NCBI RefSeq assembly: GCF_021602155.1
Contig: NZ_BQHY01000003.1
Span: 372,001 to 436,000 of the forward strand
DNA from: Pseudomonas parakoreensis
Lineage (GTDB): Bacteria > Pseudomonadota > Gammaproteobacteria > Pseudomonadales > Pseudomonadaceae
Length of the DNA: 64,000 nt
Reading direction: 5' to 3'
Part shown: in pieces, positions 1 through 8,312 of the stretch
Numbering within the stretch: the stretch's first letter is position 1
How the letters are laid out: each line of letters starts with the position of its first letter
The notes under the pieces: model-generated
The model's input: only the letters and a program-made list of their open reading frames with translations
Told to the model about the DNA's origin: nothing
The model's database searches: none
Program-made: the position numbers and the translations under genes

Positions 1-261
1 CTCAACGCATGGCCCGGCATTCGGGCGGCCTACGACATCATCGATCATTGGTACTACAAGCAGAGCGAGCTATTGAGGAGCGAGCCGGTGATGGGCATGG
101 CTTACGATGAATCACCGCTGTTTTGCGAGCGAGAGTCCACCCATAAGGGGTACCGAAAGGCGCTGTTGTTCTCGGTGCGCACCCCTTGGATTTTTGCAAC
201 GTTCTGGATCCTGCTGGGTTTCTGGTCGGTGCTCATCCAGCTCACGAAGCCGTTCGGTTAA
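1..261 (+). CDS. C-terminal end of an unidentified membrane protein (partial)
   Basis: The frame is open from the first base to the stop at 261, giving at least 86 residues of a protein whose start lies outside the window. The last ~30 residues include an apolar stretch (WIFATFWILLGFWSVLIQL) that should be a membrane helix ending just before the C-terminus. The part before it is polar and tyrosine-rich. I do not recognise the family. No continuing gene follows; the next genes run on the opposite strand. Confidence 0.55.
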   Translation, partial: LNAWPGIRAAYDIIDHWYYKQSELLRSEPVMGMAYDESPLFCERESTHKGYRKALLFSVRTPWIFATFWILLGFWSVLIQLTKPFG

Positions 262-283
262 CCTTGAGGCCCCATGTACATGC

Positions 284-532
284 TCACGTCCCCGGAGAAT
301 TTATGAGTTGACCGCGAATGCGCAGGAGATCCTGCTGCGCTTCGATACGCTTAGCATCGGCCTGCGCTTTCGCTTCAGTAAAGCGCTCCCAGGACACTGC
401 ACTGGTAGAGTCGCCCTCAAGCATGCTGTAGGCATGCGCCTCCAGCCGGTCCGCCTCGAGGAAAAGAGCTGCATTTCGCGCTAGCTCATCGTCGGTCGAT
501 GATACCGCTGATTGCGTTGTGTCTTGGGTCAT
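284..532 (-). CDS. Small hypothetical protein, second gene of a coupled pair
   Basis: The product is about 82 residues, starting MTQDTTQSAVSS, acidic, alanine- and glutamate-rich and predicted to be helical (EADRLEAHAYSML, then AQADAKRIEAQQDLLRIRG). No known domain is recognised. The start at 532 is preferred over the longer frame to 577 because a GGAGG box lies 10 nt upstream and because its ATG overlaps the stop of the preceding gene as ATGA (529-532), which implies translational coupling. It lies in the accessory region and is probably co-transcribed with its upstream partner. Confidence 0.6.
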   Translation of the reverse strand: MTQDTTQSAVSSTDDELARNAALFLEADRLEAHAYSMLEGDSTSAVSWERFTEAKAQADAKRIEAQQDLLRIRGQLINSPGT

Positions 533-786
533 ATTGAAACTGCCTCCGTCCACGCTACTTTGGTGGTTTCCCGCCATCTCACATCTGTCACGCCGAACCT
601 CTCAGCCATAGGCTTGCTGAACACCTTGAGCGGAGCCTTCCCCGGTTTTGGGATAGGCGCCAAATCCGCGTCGCAACATGCCCAATGCCAAGCATCCGCG
701 TTTCGCATTTTGGGCGATCGAATGACGAACGACTTTGGCTTCCCGTGAAGCCGATATTCAATGACGTACAGATCAGTGCGATTCAT
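529..786 (-). CDS. DUF6555-like small Pseudomonas protein
   Basis: This is an 85-residue soluble protein starting MNRTDLYVIEYRLHGKPKSF, with a conserved-looking NADAWHWACCDA block and an end of the type ERFGVTDVRWR. From memory this matches a family of short proteins widespread in Pseudomonas (DUF6555) of unknown function; the family number is not verified. A strong AAGGAGGG ribosome-binding site lies 6 nt before the ATG. The stop overlaps the next gene by ATGA, so the two form a short operon. Confidence 0.65.
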   Translation of the reverse strand: MNRTDLYVIEYRLHGKPKSFVIRSPKMRNADAWHWACCDADLAPIPKPGKAPLKVFSKPMAERFGVTDVRWRETTKVAWTEAVSI

Positions 787-982
787 GAGGCCCTCCTTTT
801 GCTCATATGCAAAGGAGCGATGCGCTGCCGAAAAATTCCAAAAAAATATGTAGGAATGTGGCTGTCAATACACCTTGGTGCAAAGCGCTCCCTTCGAGAG
901 GTATTTGTCCTCTGGTCGGCTCCTCTGAACTGTCTTCAAAGCAGTTGGCTCAACTGGCAAACCATGTCGCAGAGTCATCACC
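787..982. other. AT-rich intergenic region
   Basis: This is the divergent region between the DUF6555-like operon and the small gene at 983. It is visibly AT-rich around 825-860 (runs of A near 825 and 840), so it probably carries the promoter of the leftward operon. No RNA gene or further ORF is supported. Confidence 0.4.
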
Positions 983-1234
983 ATGAACAGCTGCAAAATC
1001 CTTTTCTCTCCAGAGCAAGAGGCCAAGCTACGTGCCTACGATCGCTGGCATAGCGCAATGGATGATTGCACGCTGCGAATGGACTGCCCGGATGCTTACC
1101 ACGACGAACTTTTGCGTCTAGCTGATGAAATGGATCGGTTGGGCGTCGTGACCTGGCAGGAATGGCGTGAGCTGCGTATTGAGGCCGATCAGGCTTATCT
1201 TCGTGCCGTCGCCGGCGCTGACTACCATGATTAG
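983..1234 (+). CDS. Small hypothetical protein, paralogue of the gene at 10,099-10,320
   Basis: The product is 83 residues with no recognised domain. Its central block RMDCPDAYHDELLRLADE, followed by a G-(V/I)-T turn, charged helix and AYLRAV, aligns nearly end to end with the protein encoded on the other strand at 10,099-10,320 (RMSAPEQYDELLRLAEE, GFITKEERR, NYRRAV). The pair frames the cargo region of the putative transposon. Composition suggests a small all-helical cytoplasmic protein. The ribosome-binding site at the chosen ATG is weak, and a later start at the internal Met before DDCTLR is possible. Confidence 0.6.
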   Translation: MNSCKILFSPEQEAKLRAYDRWHSAMDDCTLRMDCPDAYHDELLRLADEMDRLGVVTWQEWRELRIEADQAYLRAVAGADYHD

Positions 1235-1314
1235 CACTACCAGCCGCGATGGGTGATCTGTGTAAAGCCATTGAAGAAGCTCGGCAATCCGCGCGATCAC
1301 CGAAGCGCAGCGAG

Positions 1315-1725
1315 TCAGTTTTTACGCAACGGATAGCCTGGCTGTAAAACCGCTGCCACCGCCACGACAAAGTCATCCAATGACCACGGCTTTTGCAGGT
1401 ACTGGGTCGAACGGGGGATAGTTGATGGCTCCAGCAAATAGCCAGAGATTAGGATGGATCCCGTGGAAGGCCACTTGCCCTTCACCATCTCGATAAATTC
1501 AGCACCCTGAATCTGTCCCGGTAATGCATGATCCACCACCACCAGAGGGCACGGCACATGCGCCTCAAGCAAATATGTCAAAGCATCGTCAGCTGTCTCA
1601 AAGGCTAGGGACTGTGCGCCGATTTCCTTCAGGATATCGCCCATGAGCATACGAAGCGTCGGATCGTCTTCAATCACGATGACTTTGCCAGAAATTGGCA
1701 GTAGACCTTCCCAAGTGAGCTTCAA
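1315..1725 (-). CDS. Single-domain response regulator (CheY-like receiver)
   Basis: The protein is 136 residues and consists of one receiver domain: acidic pocket E19-D20-D21 (VIVIEDDP), phospho-acceptor D65 (VVVDHALPG), switch serine S94 (ILISGY) and lysine K112 (YLQKPWS). It has no output domain, so it would act by protein contact or in a phosphorelay. The track start is TTG at 1725 with AAGGA 8 nt upstream; a later start close to the first beta strand is possible. No kinase is adjacent. The nearest is the PAS histidine kinase at 6326-7498, a plausible but untested partner. Confidence 0.8.
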   Translation of the reverse strand: MKLTWEGLLPISGKVIVIEDDPTLRMLMGDILKEIGAQSLAFETADDALTYLLEAHVPCPLVVVDHALPGQIQGAEFIEMVKGKWPSTGSILISGYLLEPSTIPRSTQYLQKPWSLDDFVVAVAAVLQPGYPLRKN

Positions 1726-2060
1726 TCTCCGGATCCTTAACGTCTGCAGAGTTCAAAAGAAAATTCACGTCCGTCAGTGTAGTACCGGAACTGAATCGTC
1801 CAGGAATTAATACCCACCAGTCGACCGCCGCGGCATTGGAGACTTAGATCTACGACATGTTCCCGGATGAGAAAAAATCAGCGTGCCACAATTCGTCTGA
1901 GACCTAGACCCCCTAATCCATGGGATCTTGATGCCCTCCCTTGCCAGTTCACCCAATTTTCTTGGAGTATGGTCGAATGGTGTCGGGCGCCTGCGGGTGC
2001 ACATTGAGTCAAAACGAGCTAAGGGAATGTCTCGCCGCTCAATATCATAAAGGGCAAATT
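1726..2060. other. Divergent intergenic region, regulator/diguanylate cyclase
   Basis: These 335 bases separate the leftward receiver gene from the rightward GGDEF gene and should hold both promoters. No hairpin, repeat or additional ORF is convincing. The GGDEF reading frame extends upstream to 1941, but that extension has no family-like sequence. Confidence 0.3.
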
Positions 2061-3638
2061 ATGCCTCACGAGTCTTTCGCAGCTGGTCTTGCAAAAGTTA
2101 AGGAAGCAGAGCTCACCACGTCTGAGCACGGGGTGACGAAAGACAAGGTTCGCGCAGCGATCGGCTTTCTCCTGGCAGTTTGCCTTTCGCTAGTGGTGGT
2201 TGCCATCTGGGAGGGCTGGAATTCGCGTGACTACCGGTTGCACGACAAGGAAGTGTCAATGGCCAACCTCGCGCAAACCCTGGCGTCACAAGCTCAGGCA
2301 TCCATCAAACAAGCCGACACCGTGCTGTTCAGCTTGGTCGATCGAATTGAAACGGAAGGAATGAGCCCGGAGCAGTTACCTCTCCTACTACGTCTTCTCA
2401 ATGCACAGCGAAACGAGCTGCCACAGTTGCATGGGTTATTTATCTATGACCAGAACGGCGCCTGGATAGCGGACTCGAGCGGCATCCTGCCGCCGAACGC
2501 AAATAACGCCGATCGTGAGTATTTTATCTACCATCGCGATCATCCTGACCGAGGCCCGCATGTAGGGCTGTCCATCAAAAGTCGCTCAACGGGCGATTGG
2601 GTCCTGCCGGTGTCGCGCAGGATCAACAACCCTGATGGCAGTTTTGCCGGCGTGGCATTGGCAACTATCTATCTTGATCACTTTCTCAAGCTCTACAACA
2701 GCATCGATATTGGCAGTAATGGCGTTATCAACCTGATTTCCTCCGACGCCAGAATCATCATCCGACGCCCCTTTAACGATGCGATCATTGGCAGCAGTGT
2801 TGCGGACGGCCCGCTATTCACCCAGTTGCTACCAAAGGGGCCATCTGGAACGGCCACGGTCAGATCATACGTAGATGGTGTAGAACGCGTCGTCGGGTTT
2901 CGACGGGTCAGTGGGTATCCTCTCGTGGTGTTTTCAGCCATGAATAAAGAGGAGGTATTGGCAAGCTGGTGGCAGGAAACATTGATGAGCTCCGCCATCG
3001 TAATTTTGCTGATGAGCGTTTTGGGTGGGATCGGTTATCGCTTCATCCGGTTGATGAAACAACAGAACCGAATTCAAAACGAATTACTGGGCGCTCAAGA
3101 CAAGCTGCTTGATGTGAATCGAACCCTGGAACTGCTCGCCTTGGAAGACGCACTGACCGGGCTCGCAAACCGTCGCCAGTTCGACTTGTTCACGCAGGCT
3201 GAGATGGGAAGGGCCAAACGTAGTCACACCACCCTGGCCTTGCTGATGATCGACGTCGATCACTTCAAGCGTTTCAATGATCGGTATGGCCACTTGGTCG
3301 GTGACGAGTGTCTACGCAGGCTAAGTGGGATCATCCTTGAAAACATTAAGAGACCAGGCGATCTCGCTGCACGATTTGGCGGCGAGGAGTTCGCAGTTGT
3401 TCTGCCGGCAACCGATTACGTTGGGGCTTTTATCGTCGCGCAAAAGATCCGCAACGCAGTAGAACAAGCGCAGATTGCACACAAAGACAGCGAGCAGGGG
3501 ATAGTGACGGTCAGCATCGGTGTAAGCGCCTGTAGCCCAAGAACTGAGGACACCCCGGACGATCTGATTGGTGCTGCTGATAAAGCGCTTTACATTGCCA
3601 AGACCAGCGGCCGAAACATGAGCGTGATCGCTGACTGA
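2061..3638 (+). CDS. Membrane diguanylate cyclase with periplasmic Cache-type sensor
   Basis: It is predicted to make cyclic di-GMP from two GTP. The 525-residue form has a first membrane helix (AIGFLLAVCLSLVVVAIW) near residue 35, a periplasmic sensor of about 260 residues with PDC/Cache-like features (DREYFIYHRDHP, SRRINNPDGSFAGV), a second helix (SSAIVILLMSVLGGIGY) and a C-terminal GGDEF domain. The catalytic motif is intact (GGEEF at ~440), and RPGD five residues before it is the RxxD product-inhibition site, so the enzyme should be feedback controlled. I chose ATG 2061 (AAAGGG upstream); the frame opens at 1941 and a GTG at ~2133 is also possible. Confidence 0.85.
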   Translation: MPHESFAAGLAKVKEAELTTSEHGVTKDKVRAAIGFLLAVCLSLVVVAIWEGWNSRDYRLHDKEVSMANLAQTLASQAQASIKQADTVLFSLVDRIETEGMSPEQLPLLLRLLNAQRNELPQLHGLFIYDQNGAWIADSSGILPPNANNADREYFIYHRDHPDRGPHVGLSIKSRSTGDWVLPVSRRINNPDGSFAGVALATIYLDHFLKLYNSIDIGSNGVINLISSDARIIIRRPFNDAIIGSSVADGPLFTQLLPKGPSGTATVRSYVDGVERVVGFRRVSGYPLVVFSAMNKEEVLASWWQETLMSSAIVILLMSVLGGIGYRFIRLMKQQNRIQNELLGAQDKLLDVNRTLELLALEDALTGLANRRQFDLFTQAEMGRAKRSHTTLALLMIDVDHFKRFNDRYGHLVGDECLRRLSGIILENIKRPGDLAARFGGEEFAVVLPATDYVGAFIVAQKIRNAVEQAQIAHKDSEQGIVTVSIGVSACSPRTEDTPDDLIGAADKALYIAKTSGRNMSVIAD

Positions 3639-3920
3639 AAGGCGAACAAGCGAGCGCAAAAAACACTTCAAGCGTGCTCCCTGAAAAGCATCCTCGGTAT
3701 CTGCTCGCCACAGGTACCACAGCAGTGCTCCTCGCCTGCCTACAAAACGACAAATGGGTGCGCTATCACTGTTGGTAGACGCAACTATGATGATTAGGTC
3801 GGCTCAACCATTGAGTGGAAACGTTCCAATTCTCGAGTGAGAAAGCGAAACGCCATAGCGGCAAGCGCTCACAGAAGTGTTAAGCAACCTAATCGTCTGA
3901 TCACAAGCCGGGAGTCATAC
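3639..3920. other. Intergenic region upstream of cioAB
   Basis: About 280 bases lie between the diguanylate cyclase gene and the favoured start of cioA. The cioA frame is open from a GTG at 3837, but residues before 3921 do not look like the family N-terminus. The region probably carries the cioAB promoter. No ANR/FNR-like box is clear to me and no other feature is supported. Confidence 0.3.
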
Positions 3921-5297
3921 GTGGAAGCCCTCGACTCAGTCCTCACGGCGGCGCGTGCCCAGTTCGCGACCACCATCAGTTTTCACATCGTGCTGGCGGC
4001 GTTCACCATCGGTCTGTCGAATTTTCTACTGGTACTCGAGGCGTTGTGGCTCAAGACCGGTCGCGAAGTCTATCTGGATGTCTATCACTACTGGCTCAAG
4101 ATATTCGCCCTTAATGTGGCGGTGGGTACGGCGTCAGGGCTGATTCTGGAATATCAGTTTGGGCTGAACTGGTCGCGTCTGGTGGTACAGGCGGGCGATA
4201 TTCTTGGACCGTTGATGTTCTACGAAGTGTTGGCGGCGTTTTTCCTCGAGGCCGGGTTCTTGGGCATCATGCTTTTCGGATTGAAGAAGGTCGGCCCACG
4301 ACTGCATTTCTTCGCAACTGGTGCCGTAGCCATGGGTTCGTTGATCAGCGCATTTTGGATACTGTCGGCCAACTCCTGGATGCACACACCCGCAGGCTAT
4401 TCGATGTCAGGGGAGGGGCGCTTTCTGGCCGAAGACTGGTGGGCGATCATTTTCAATCCCTCGTTCCCCTATCGCCTGGCGCATATGACATTGGCCGCGC
4501 TGCTGGGTTCGGCAACGCTGGTGGCCGGCGCCAGTGCCTGGCAGTTGCTCAAAAGCTCGCACAATCCCCGCGCACGCCTGCAATTGTCCATGGCCTTTTG
4601 GACGGTCGTGGCTCTAACTCCCGCGCAAATTGTGGTCGGCGACCTACATGGCGAACACACTTTGAAGGTTCAACCGCAGAAGGTAGCCGCCATTGAAGGT
4701 TCGTGGACGCGTCCACCCGCAGGTGCGGGTGAACCGCTGCGCCTATTCGGCTGGCCGGATATGTCCGAAAGACGCAATCACTGGGAAGTGGCTATTCCGC
4801 GGATCGGCTCGCTTTACCTTCGTCACGACCTGAGCGGCACCATCGCCGCACTGGACGAGTTCGCGCCTGAGGACATTCCGCCGGTGCCGCCAGTATTTTT
4901 CGCATTTCGCCTGATGGTCGGGCTGGGGTTGATGATGTTGGCGCAAGGCATCGCCAGCCTCGTTCTTCGCTTTCGTAAGCGTCTGTACATTGCACGCGGG
5001 TGGTTATGGAGCTGTGTGCTGATGGCCCCAACGGGATTTGTAGCGATGCTCAGTGGTTGGATCGTCACTGAGGTCGGGCGTCAGCCCTTTACCGTCTACG
5101 GGCTACTGCGCACGGCCGACAGCGTGTCACGGGTCTCACGCGAGCAGGTGGTGACTTCTACGTGGGGAATTCTGCTGTTCTATCTGCTGGTATTCGGCAT
5201 CGGCTTGTGGGTGCTGATGCGTTTGCTACGTGAGCCACCGCGCCGTGGCGAGCCGGGTCCGCAACCAACACTGCCTGACGAAACCGGACGGTCTTGA
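3921..5297 (+). CDS. cioA: Cyanide-insensitive quinol oxidase subunit I
   Basis: This is subunit I of a bd-type terminal oxidase that oxidises ubiquinol and reduces O2 to water in the inner membrane. It is 458 residues with about nine hydrophobic helices. The N-terminal helix carries the heme-ligand-type histidine (TTISFHIV, H22), and the conserved GWIVTEVGRQPF block lies near the C-terminus. The quinol-binding loop is short, as in CioA rather than E. coli CydA. I prefer the GTG at 3921, with GGGAG six bases upstream, since EALDSVLTAARAQF matches the family N-terminus; the frame extends to 3837. cioB follows after 12 bases. Location in a putative mobile element suggests an extra oxidase copy. 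Confidence 0.9.
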   Translation: MEALDSVLTAARAQFATTISFHIVLAAFTIGLSNFLLVLEALWLKTGREVYLDVYHYWLKIFALNVAVGTASGLILEYQFGLNWSRLVVQAGDILGPLMFYEVLAAFFLEAGFLGIMLFGLKKVGPRLHFFATGAVAMGSLISAFWILSANSWMHTPAGYSMSGEGRFLAEDWWAIIFNPSFPYRLAHMTLAALLGSATLVAGASAWQLLKSSHNPRARLQLSMAFWTVVALTPAQIVVGDLHGEHTLKVQPQKVAAIEGSWTRPPAGAGEPLRLFGWPDMSERRNHWEVAIPRIGSLYLRHDLSGTIAALDEFAPEDIPPVPPVFFAFRLMVGLGLMMLAQGIASLVLRFRKRLYIARGWLWSCVLMAPTGFVAMLSGWIVTEVGRQPFTVYGLLRTADSVSRVSREQVVTSTWGILLFYLLVFGIGLWVLMRLLREPPRRGEPGPQPTLPDETGRS

Positions 5298-5309
5298 GGA
5301 AACGAGTCG

Positions 5310-6311
5310 ATGGACACTGACTGGCTGACCCTGTTGTGTGCAGCAGCTCTGGCATTCTCGGTGATGAACTATGTGTTGCTCGACGGAACCGATCTGGGTG
5401 TCGGCATACTGCTGGGCCTGACGCATAGCAGCCGCAATCGACGCGCCATGGCTGTGACCATCCTGCCGATTTGGGATGCCAACGAAACCTGGCTCGTTCT
5501 CGGTGGCGGCGGGCTTCTGGCTTTGTTTCCGCTGGCCTACGCCATTCTGCTCCCCGCGCTGTACGTGCCATTTATCGCCATGTTTCTGGCATTGATACTG
5601 CGTGCAATGGCGCTTGAATTTCGTGATCACGCGCCCAGCGAGCGCGTTAAACGGCTGATCGACGGAGTGTTGCTGTGTGGCTCCCTGTGCACGGGACTGA
5701 TTCAAGGTATTGTGCTCGGCACCCTGGTCAAAGGCGTCCCCCATCTGGGCAGTCAGTACAGTGGCGATGGCCGCGAGTGGCTCGAACCCTTTCCGCTATT
5801 TTGCGGCCTCGTACTCGTGCTGGGCTATACCTGGCTGGGCGCTTGCTGGCTGTATTGGCGAACCGTTGATGAACTGCAGCACCGTTCTGCGCGTCAGGCG
5901 AAGCAGCTGGCTTGGGGCACGGCAGGGCTTCTGCTGGTTTTAGTCGCTTGGACCACCACCTTGCACGATCAGTACTCGCAGCGGCTGACGGCGCCGGTGG
6001 TGTGGGTACCCGCGGTTTTGATTCTGATGGCTTTGCTGGCGGTATTCCGATCAGGGTTTCGCAGTCGTTTTGACTGGGTACCGCTGTTCTGCGCCCTGGG
6101 TGTATTCGTACTGGCGTTCGCCTTGATGCTCGTCGCGCTTTACCCGCTGATCATTCCCCCGGGTCTGACGCTACAAGCCGCCACCTCAAAGCCCAATAGC
6201 CAGGTCTTCATGCTCGTCGGCTTTGCCGTGTTGATACCGGTGACGTTGATCTACAACACCTATGGATTCAGAGTCTTCAGCGGCAAGGTACGTGTGGGAA
6301 CAAAAAGCTGA
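5310..6311 (+). CDS. cioB: Cyanide-insensitive quinol oxidase subunit II
   Basis: This is subunit II of the bd-type oxidase, a 333-residue integral membrane protein that pairs with CioA and binds no heme ligand set of its own in the family. Recognisable family blocks are the N-terminal NYVLLDGTDLGVGILL, then LPIWDANETWLVLGGGGL and RAMALEFRD. It starts 12 bases after cioA and is surely co-transcribed. The usual small CydX-like subunit is not visible; the convergent kinase gene ends 15 bases downstream. Confidence 0.92.
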   Translation: MDTDWLTLLCAAALAFSVMNYVLLDGTDLGVGILLGLTHSSRNRRAMAVTILPIWDANETWLVLGGGGLLALFPLAYAILLPALYVPFIAMFLALILRAMALEFRDHAPSERVKRLIDGVLLCGSLCTGLIQGIVLGTLVKGVPHLGSQYSGDGREWLEPFPLFCGLVLVLGYTWLGACWLYWRTVDELQHRSARQAKQLAWGTAGLLLVLVAWTTTLHDQYSQRLTAPVVWVPAVLILMALLAVFRSGFRSRFDWVPLFCALGVFVLAFALMLVALYPLIIPPGLTLQAATSKPNSQVFMLVGFAVLIPVTLIYNTYGFRVFSGKVRVGTKS

Positions 6312-6325
6312 AAAATTGCGGGTTT

Positions 6326-7498
6326 CTAAGACTGAATTTGTGGAAAAAAGACTTCAAACGTTGTGCCTTCTTCGGTGTTGGAACGCACCGTGACGTTCCC
6401 TCCATGTGACCGGGCGATTTCCCTCACGATGAACAATCCAAGCCCTACGCTGCGTGCGTTACGGTCGTTGGTGCCGCGGATCATGGGTTCGAATAGAGTC
6501 GCCATCAATGACTCAGGGATAATCGCGCCCTGGTTGCGAACGGACACAATGGTTTGATGCTCTTCACAAGATGAAGTGATGATGATCGGCTGCTTCAAAT
6601 CTCCATAAGCAACGCTGTTAGCAACCAGGTTGCCAATAACTTGCTGTACCCGATCTGCATCAATGTATGCGATACCCGATCCATTGCAGTGATGCTGCAA
6701 ATTTGCAGCGGGAAAAGCGACGCGCAATTCATCGACACTCTGGCTGACTAAAGTATGCAGATCAACCGGGGCCGGCGTTACTGCTATTCCTCGGCCGACC
6801 CGGGCCAAGGTAAAGTCCAACAGATCGGCAATCATTCGTTCAGCGCGGCCAGCTGACTGGCTGATATGGCCGAGCATTTTGAATTGCTTAGCAGACAGTT
6901 CGTCTCTGGTTAACATGTCAGACGCCATTTTTATCGCAGTCAGCGGTGTTTTCAGGTCATGGCTGACGATAGCAACCATCTGCTCGGCGAATGAGGCACG
7001 ACGTTCGGCCTTTTCGTAGGCTATTTTCAACTCGCTTTGAGCAAGCTGAAGCGCAGTTTCCGCAACGGTTTTCTCGTGCAGTAGACCTTCGGCGACTTTT
7101 CGGGAGCTGAGTAGTTCGCGCTCATATTTGTCGCGATCGCTTATCGTGAATAGTGCCAGTTCAAAAAAAGCACCATCGGCATTTTCGCGCCTTACACCGT
7201 TAAGCAGCATTGTGACGCAATGTTTGTCCTTGTGGACCAGATCGAGCTTCACCTCGGCTACTGAGCCTTGCATACGCATCAGCGGCGCCCAATGGGTTTG
7301 GTGAAATATACGGCCGCCTATTGTCAACAGGTCTTGGAAACGCCGCCCGATCAAAGAGCAGGCGTCGAAGCCGATCCAACAGCAAAATGTCAGGTTGGCG
7401 AGCAAAATCGTCCCGTCCTCTTGCGTAACCACGAGGCCGCAAGGCGCGCCTTCAAATAGTGTCTGCGAGTCGGGACCTGGCGGTGCGTCAGTCGACAT
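6326..7498 (-). CDS. PAS-domain sensor histidine kinase paired with an RsbQ-like hydrolase
   Basis: A cytoplasmic two-component kinase of 390 residues without membrane helices. Residues ~10-120 form a PAS domain of the type seen in RsbP/RsbU-like sensors (GGRIFHQTHWAPLMRMQG). A coiled coil at ~125-170 leads to a dimerisation/phosphoacceptor domain with H180 (VSHDLKTPL), and an ATPase domain follows with N box (GNLVANS, N290) and G box (GLGLFIVREIA). The ATG at 7498 is preferred over GTG 7504. It overlaps the end of the upstream hydrolase gene by 11 bases, so translation is probably coupled. No response regulator is adjacent; the receiver at 1315-1725 is a candidate. Confidence 0.88.
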   Translation of the reverse strand: MSTDAPPGPDSQTLFEGAPCGLVVTQEDGTILLANLTFCCWIGFDACSLIGRRFQDLLTIGGRIFHQTHWAPLMRMQGSVAEVKLDLVHKDKHCVTMLLNGVRRENADGAFFELALFTISDRDKYERELLSSRKVAEGLLHEKTVAETALQLAQSELKIAYEKAERRASFAEQMVAIVSHDLKTPLTAIKMASDMLTRDELSAKQFKMLGHISQSAGRAERMIADLLDFTLARVGRGIAVTPAPVDLHTLVSQSVDELRVAFPAANLQHHCNGSGIAYIDADRVQQVIGNLVANSVAYGDLKQPIIITSSCEEHQTIVSVRNQGAIIPESLMATLFEPMIRGTNDRNARSVGLGLFIVREIARSHGGNVTVRSNTEEGTTFEVFFPQIQS

Positions 7499-8312
7499 CC
7501 GCACCTGCCCTCAGCGTCAGGAAGCTGTCCATGGCTTCCGAACAGGCACTCGGTGCGCTCATGTGTGGGCAATGACCAACGTTAGCCACCAAGCTGAGTG
7601 TGCTGTTGGGAAGTACAGCATGCAGATATTCACCTACGGCGATGGGAGCGATGAAATCGTCGGTGGATTGCAGAATCAAGGTTGGTGTGACCAATCCCGC
7701 AACGTCCTTGCGATTGTCTGACATGAACGTCACGCGTGCGAATTGCTTGGCGATCTCAGGGTCGGTACGGCAGAAGCTATTGGTCAGTTCTTCTCCCAGT
7801 GCAGGTTGCCCGGGCGCGCCCATGATTACCGGTGCCATATTGCTGGACCAGCCAAGGTAGTTGCTGTCCAGCGTGTCGAGCAAGGACTGGATGTCTTCGA
7901 GTTTGAATCCCCCCACATAGTCATCGGAGTCAATGTAGCAGGGTGAAGGGCCAATCATCACATGCGCCGCAATTTTTCCAGGGCATAGGCGGTCCAGTAG
8001 GACACCTATCATGGCGCTAACAGAGTGGCCGACCAGAATTACTTCACCAGTGGCAAAATGATCGACGATTTCACCCAGATCATGGGCGTATCCCATCAAG
8101 GAACTGTATTTTTCCCGATCATACGCGCCGATATCTGACTGCCCCGACCCGACAAGGTCATAAAGGACAATCTTAAAACGAGACGTGAAGTGGTCGACCA
8201 AATAGCGCCACATGCTCTGGTCACAGCCAAAACCGTGGGAAAAGATCAGTGTCGAAGGACCTTCACCCATCACTTTTATGTTGTTGCGGTATCGCAGGTT
8301 CATGCGCGTCAT
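7488..8312 (-). CDS. RsbQ-like alpha/beta hydrolase (signal sensor or activator)
   Basis: A 274-residue alpha/beta hydrolase closely matching Bacillus RsbQ along its length, for example GHSVSAM, GPSPCYIDS, YLGWSS, FCRTDPEIAKQFA and GHCPHMS. The catalytic triad appears complete: S97, D219 and H247. In Bacillus, RsbQ activates the PAS-containing phosphatase RsbP during energy stress; plant KAI2/D14 hormone receptors are relatives. Here the gene overlaps a PAS histidine kinase by 11 bases, so it probably hydrolyses or supplies a hydrophobic ligand for that PAS domain. The ATG at 8303 is an alternative start. Substrate unknown. Confidence 0.88.
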   Translation of the reverse strand: MTRMNLRYRNNIKVMGEGPSTLIFSHGFGCDQSMWRYLVDHFTSRFKIVLYDLVGSGQSDIGAYDREKYSSLMGYAHDLGEIVDHFATGEVILVGHSVSAMIGVLLDRLCPGKIAAHVMIGPSPCYIDSDDYVGGFKLEDIQSLLDTLDSNYLGWSSNMAPVIMGAPGQPALGEELTNSFCRTDPEIAKQFARVTFMSDNRKDVAGLVTPTLILQSTDDFIAPIAVGEYLHAVLPNSTLSLVANVGHCPHMSAPSACSEAMDSFLTLRAGADVD

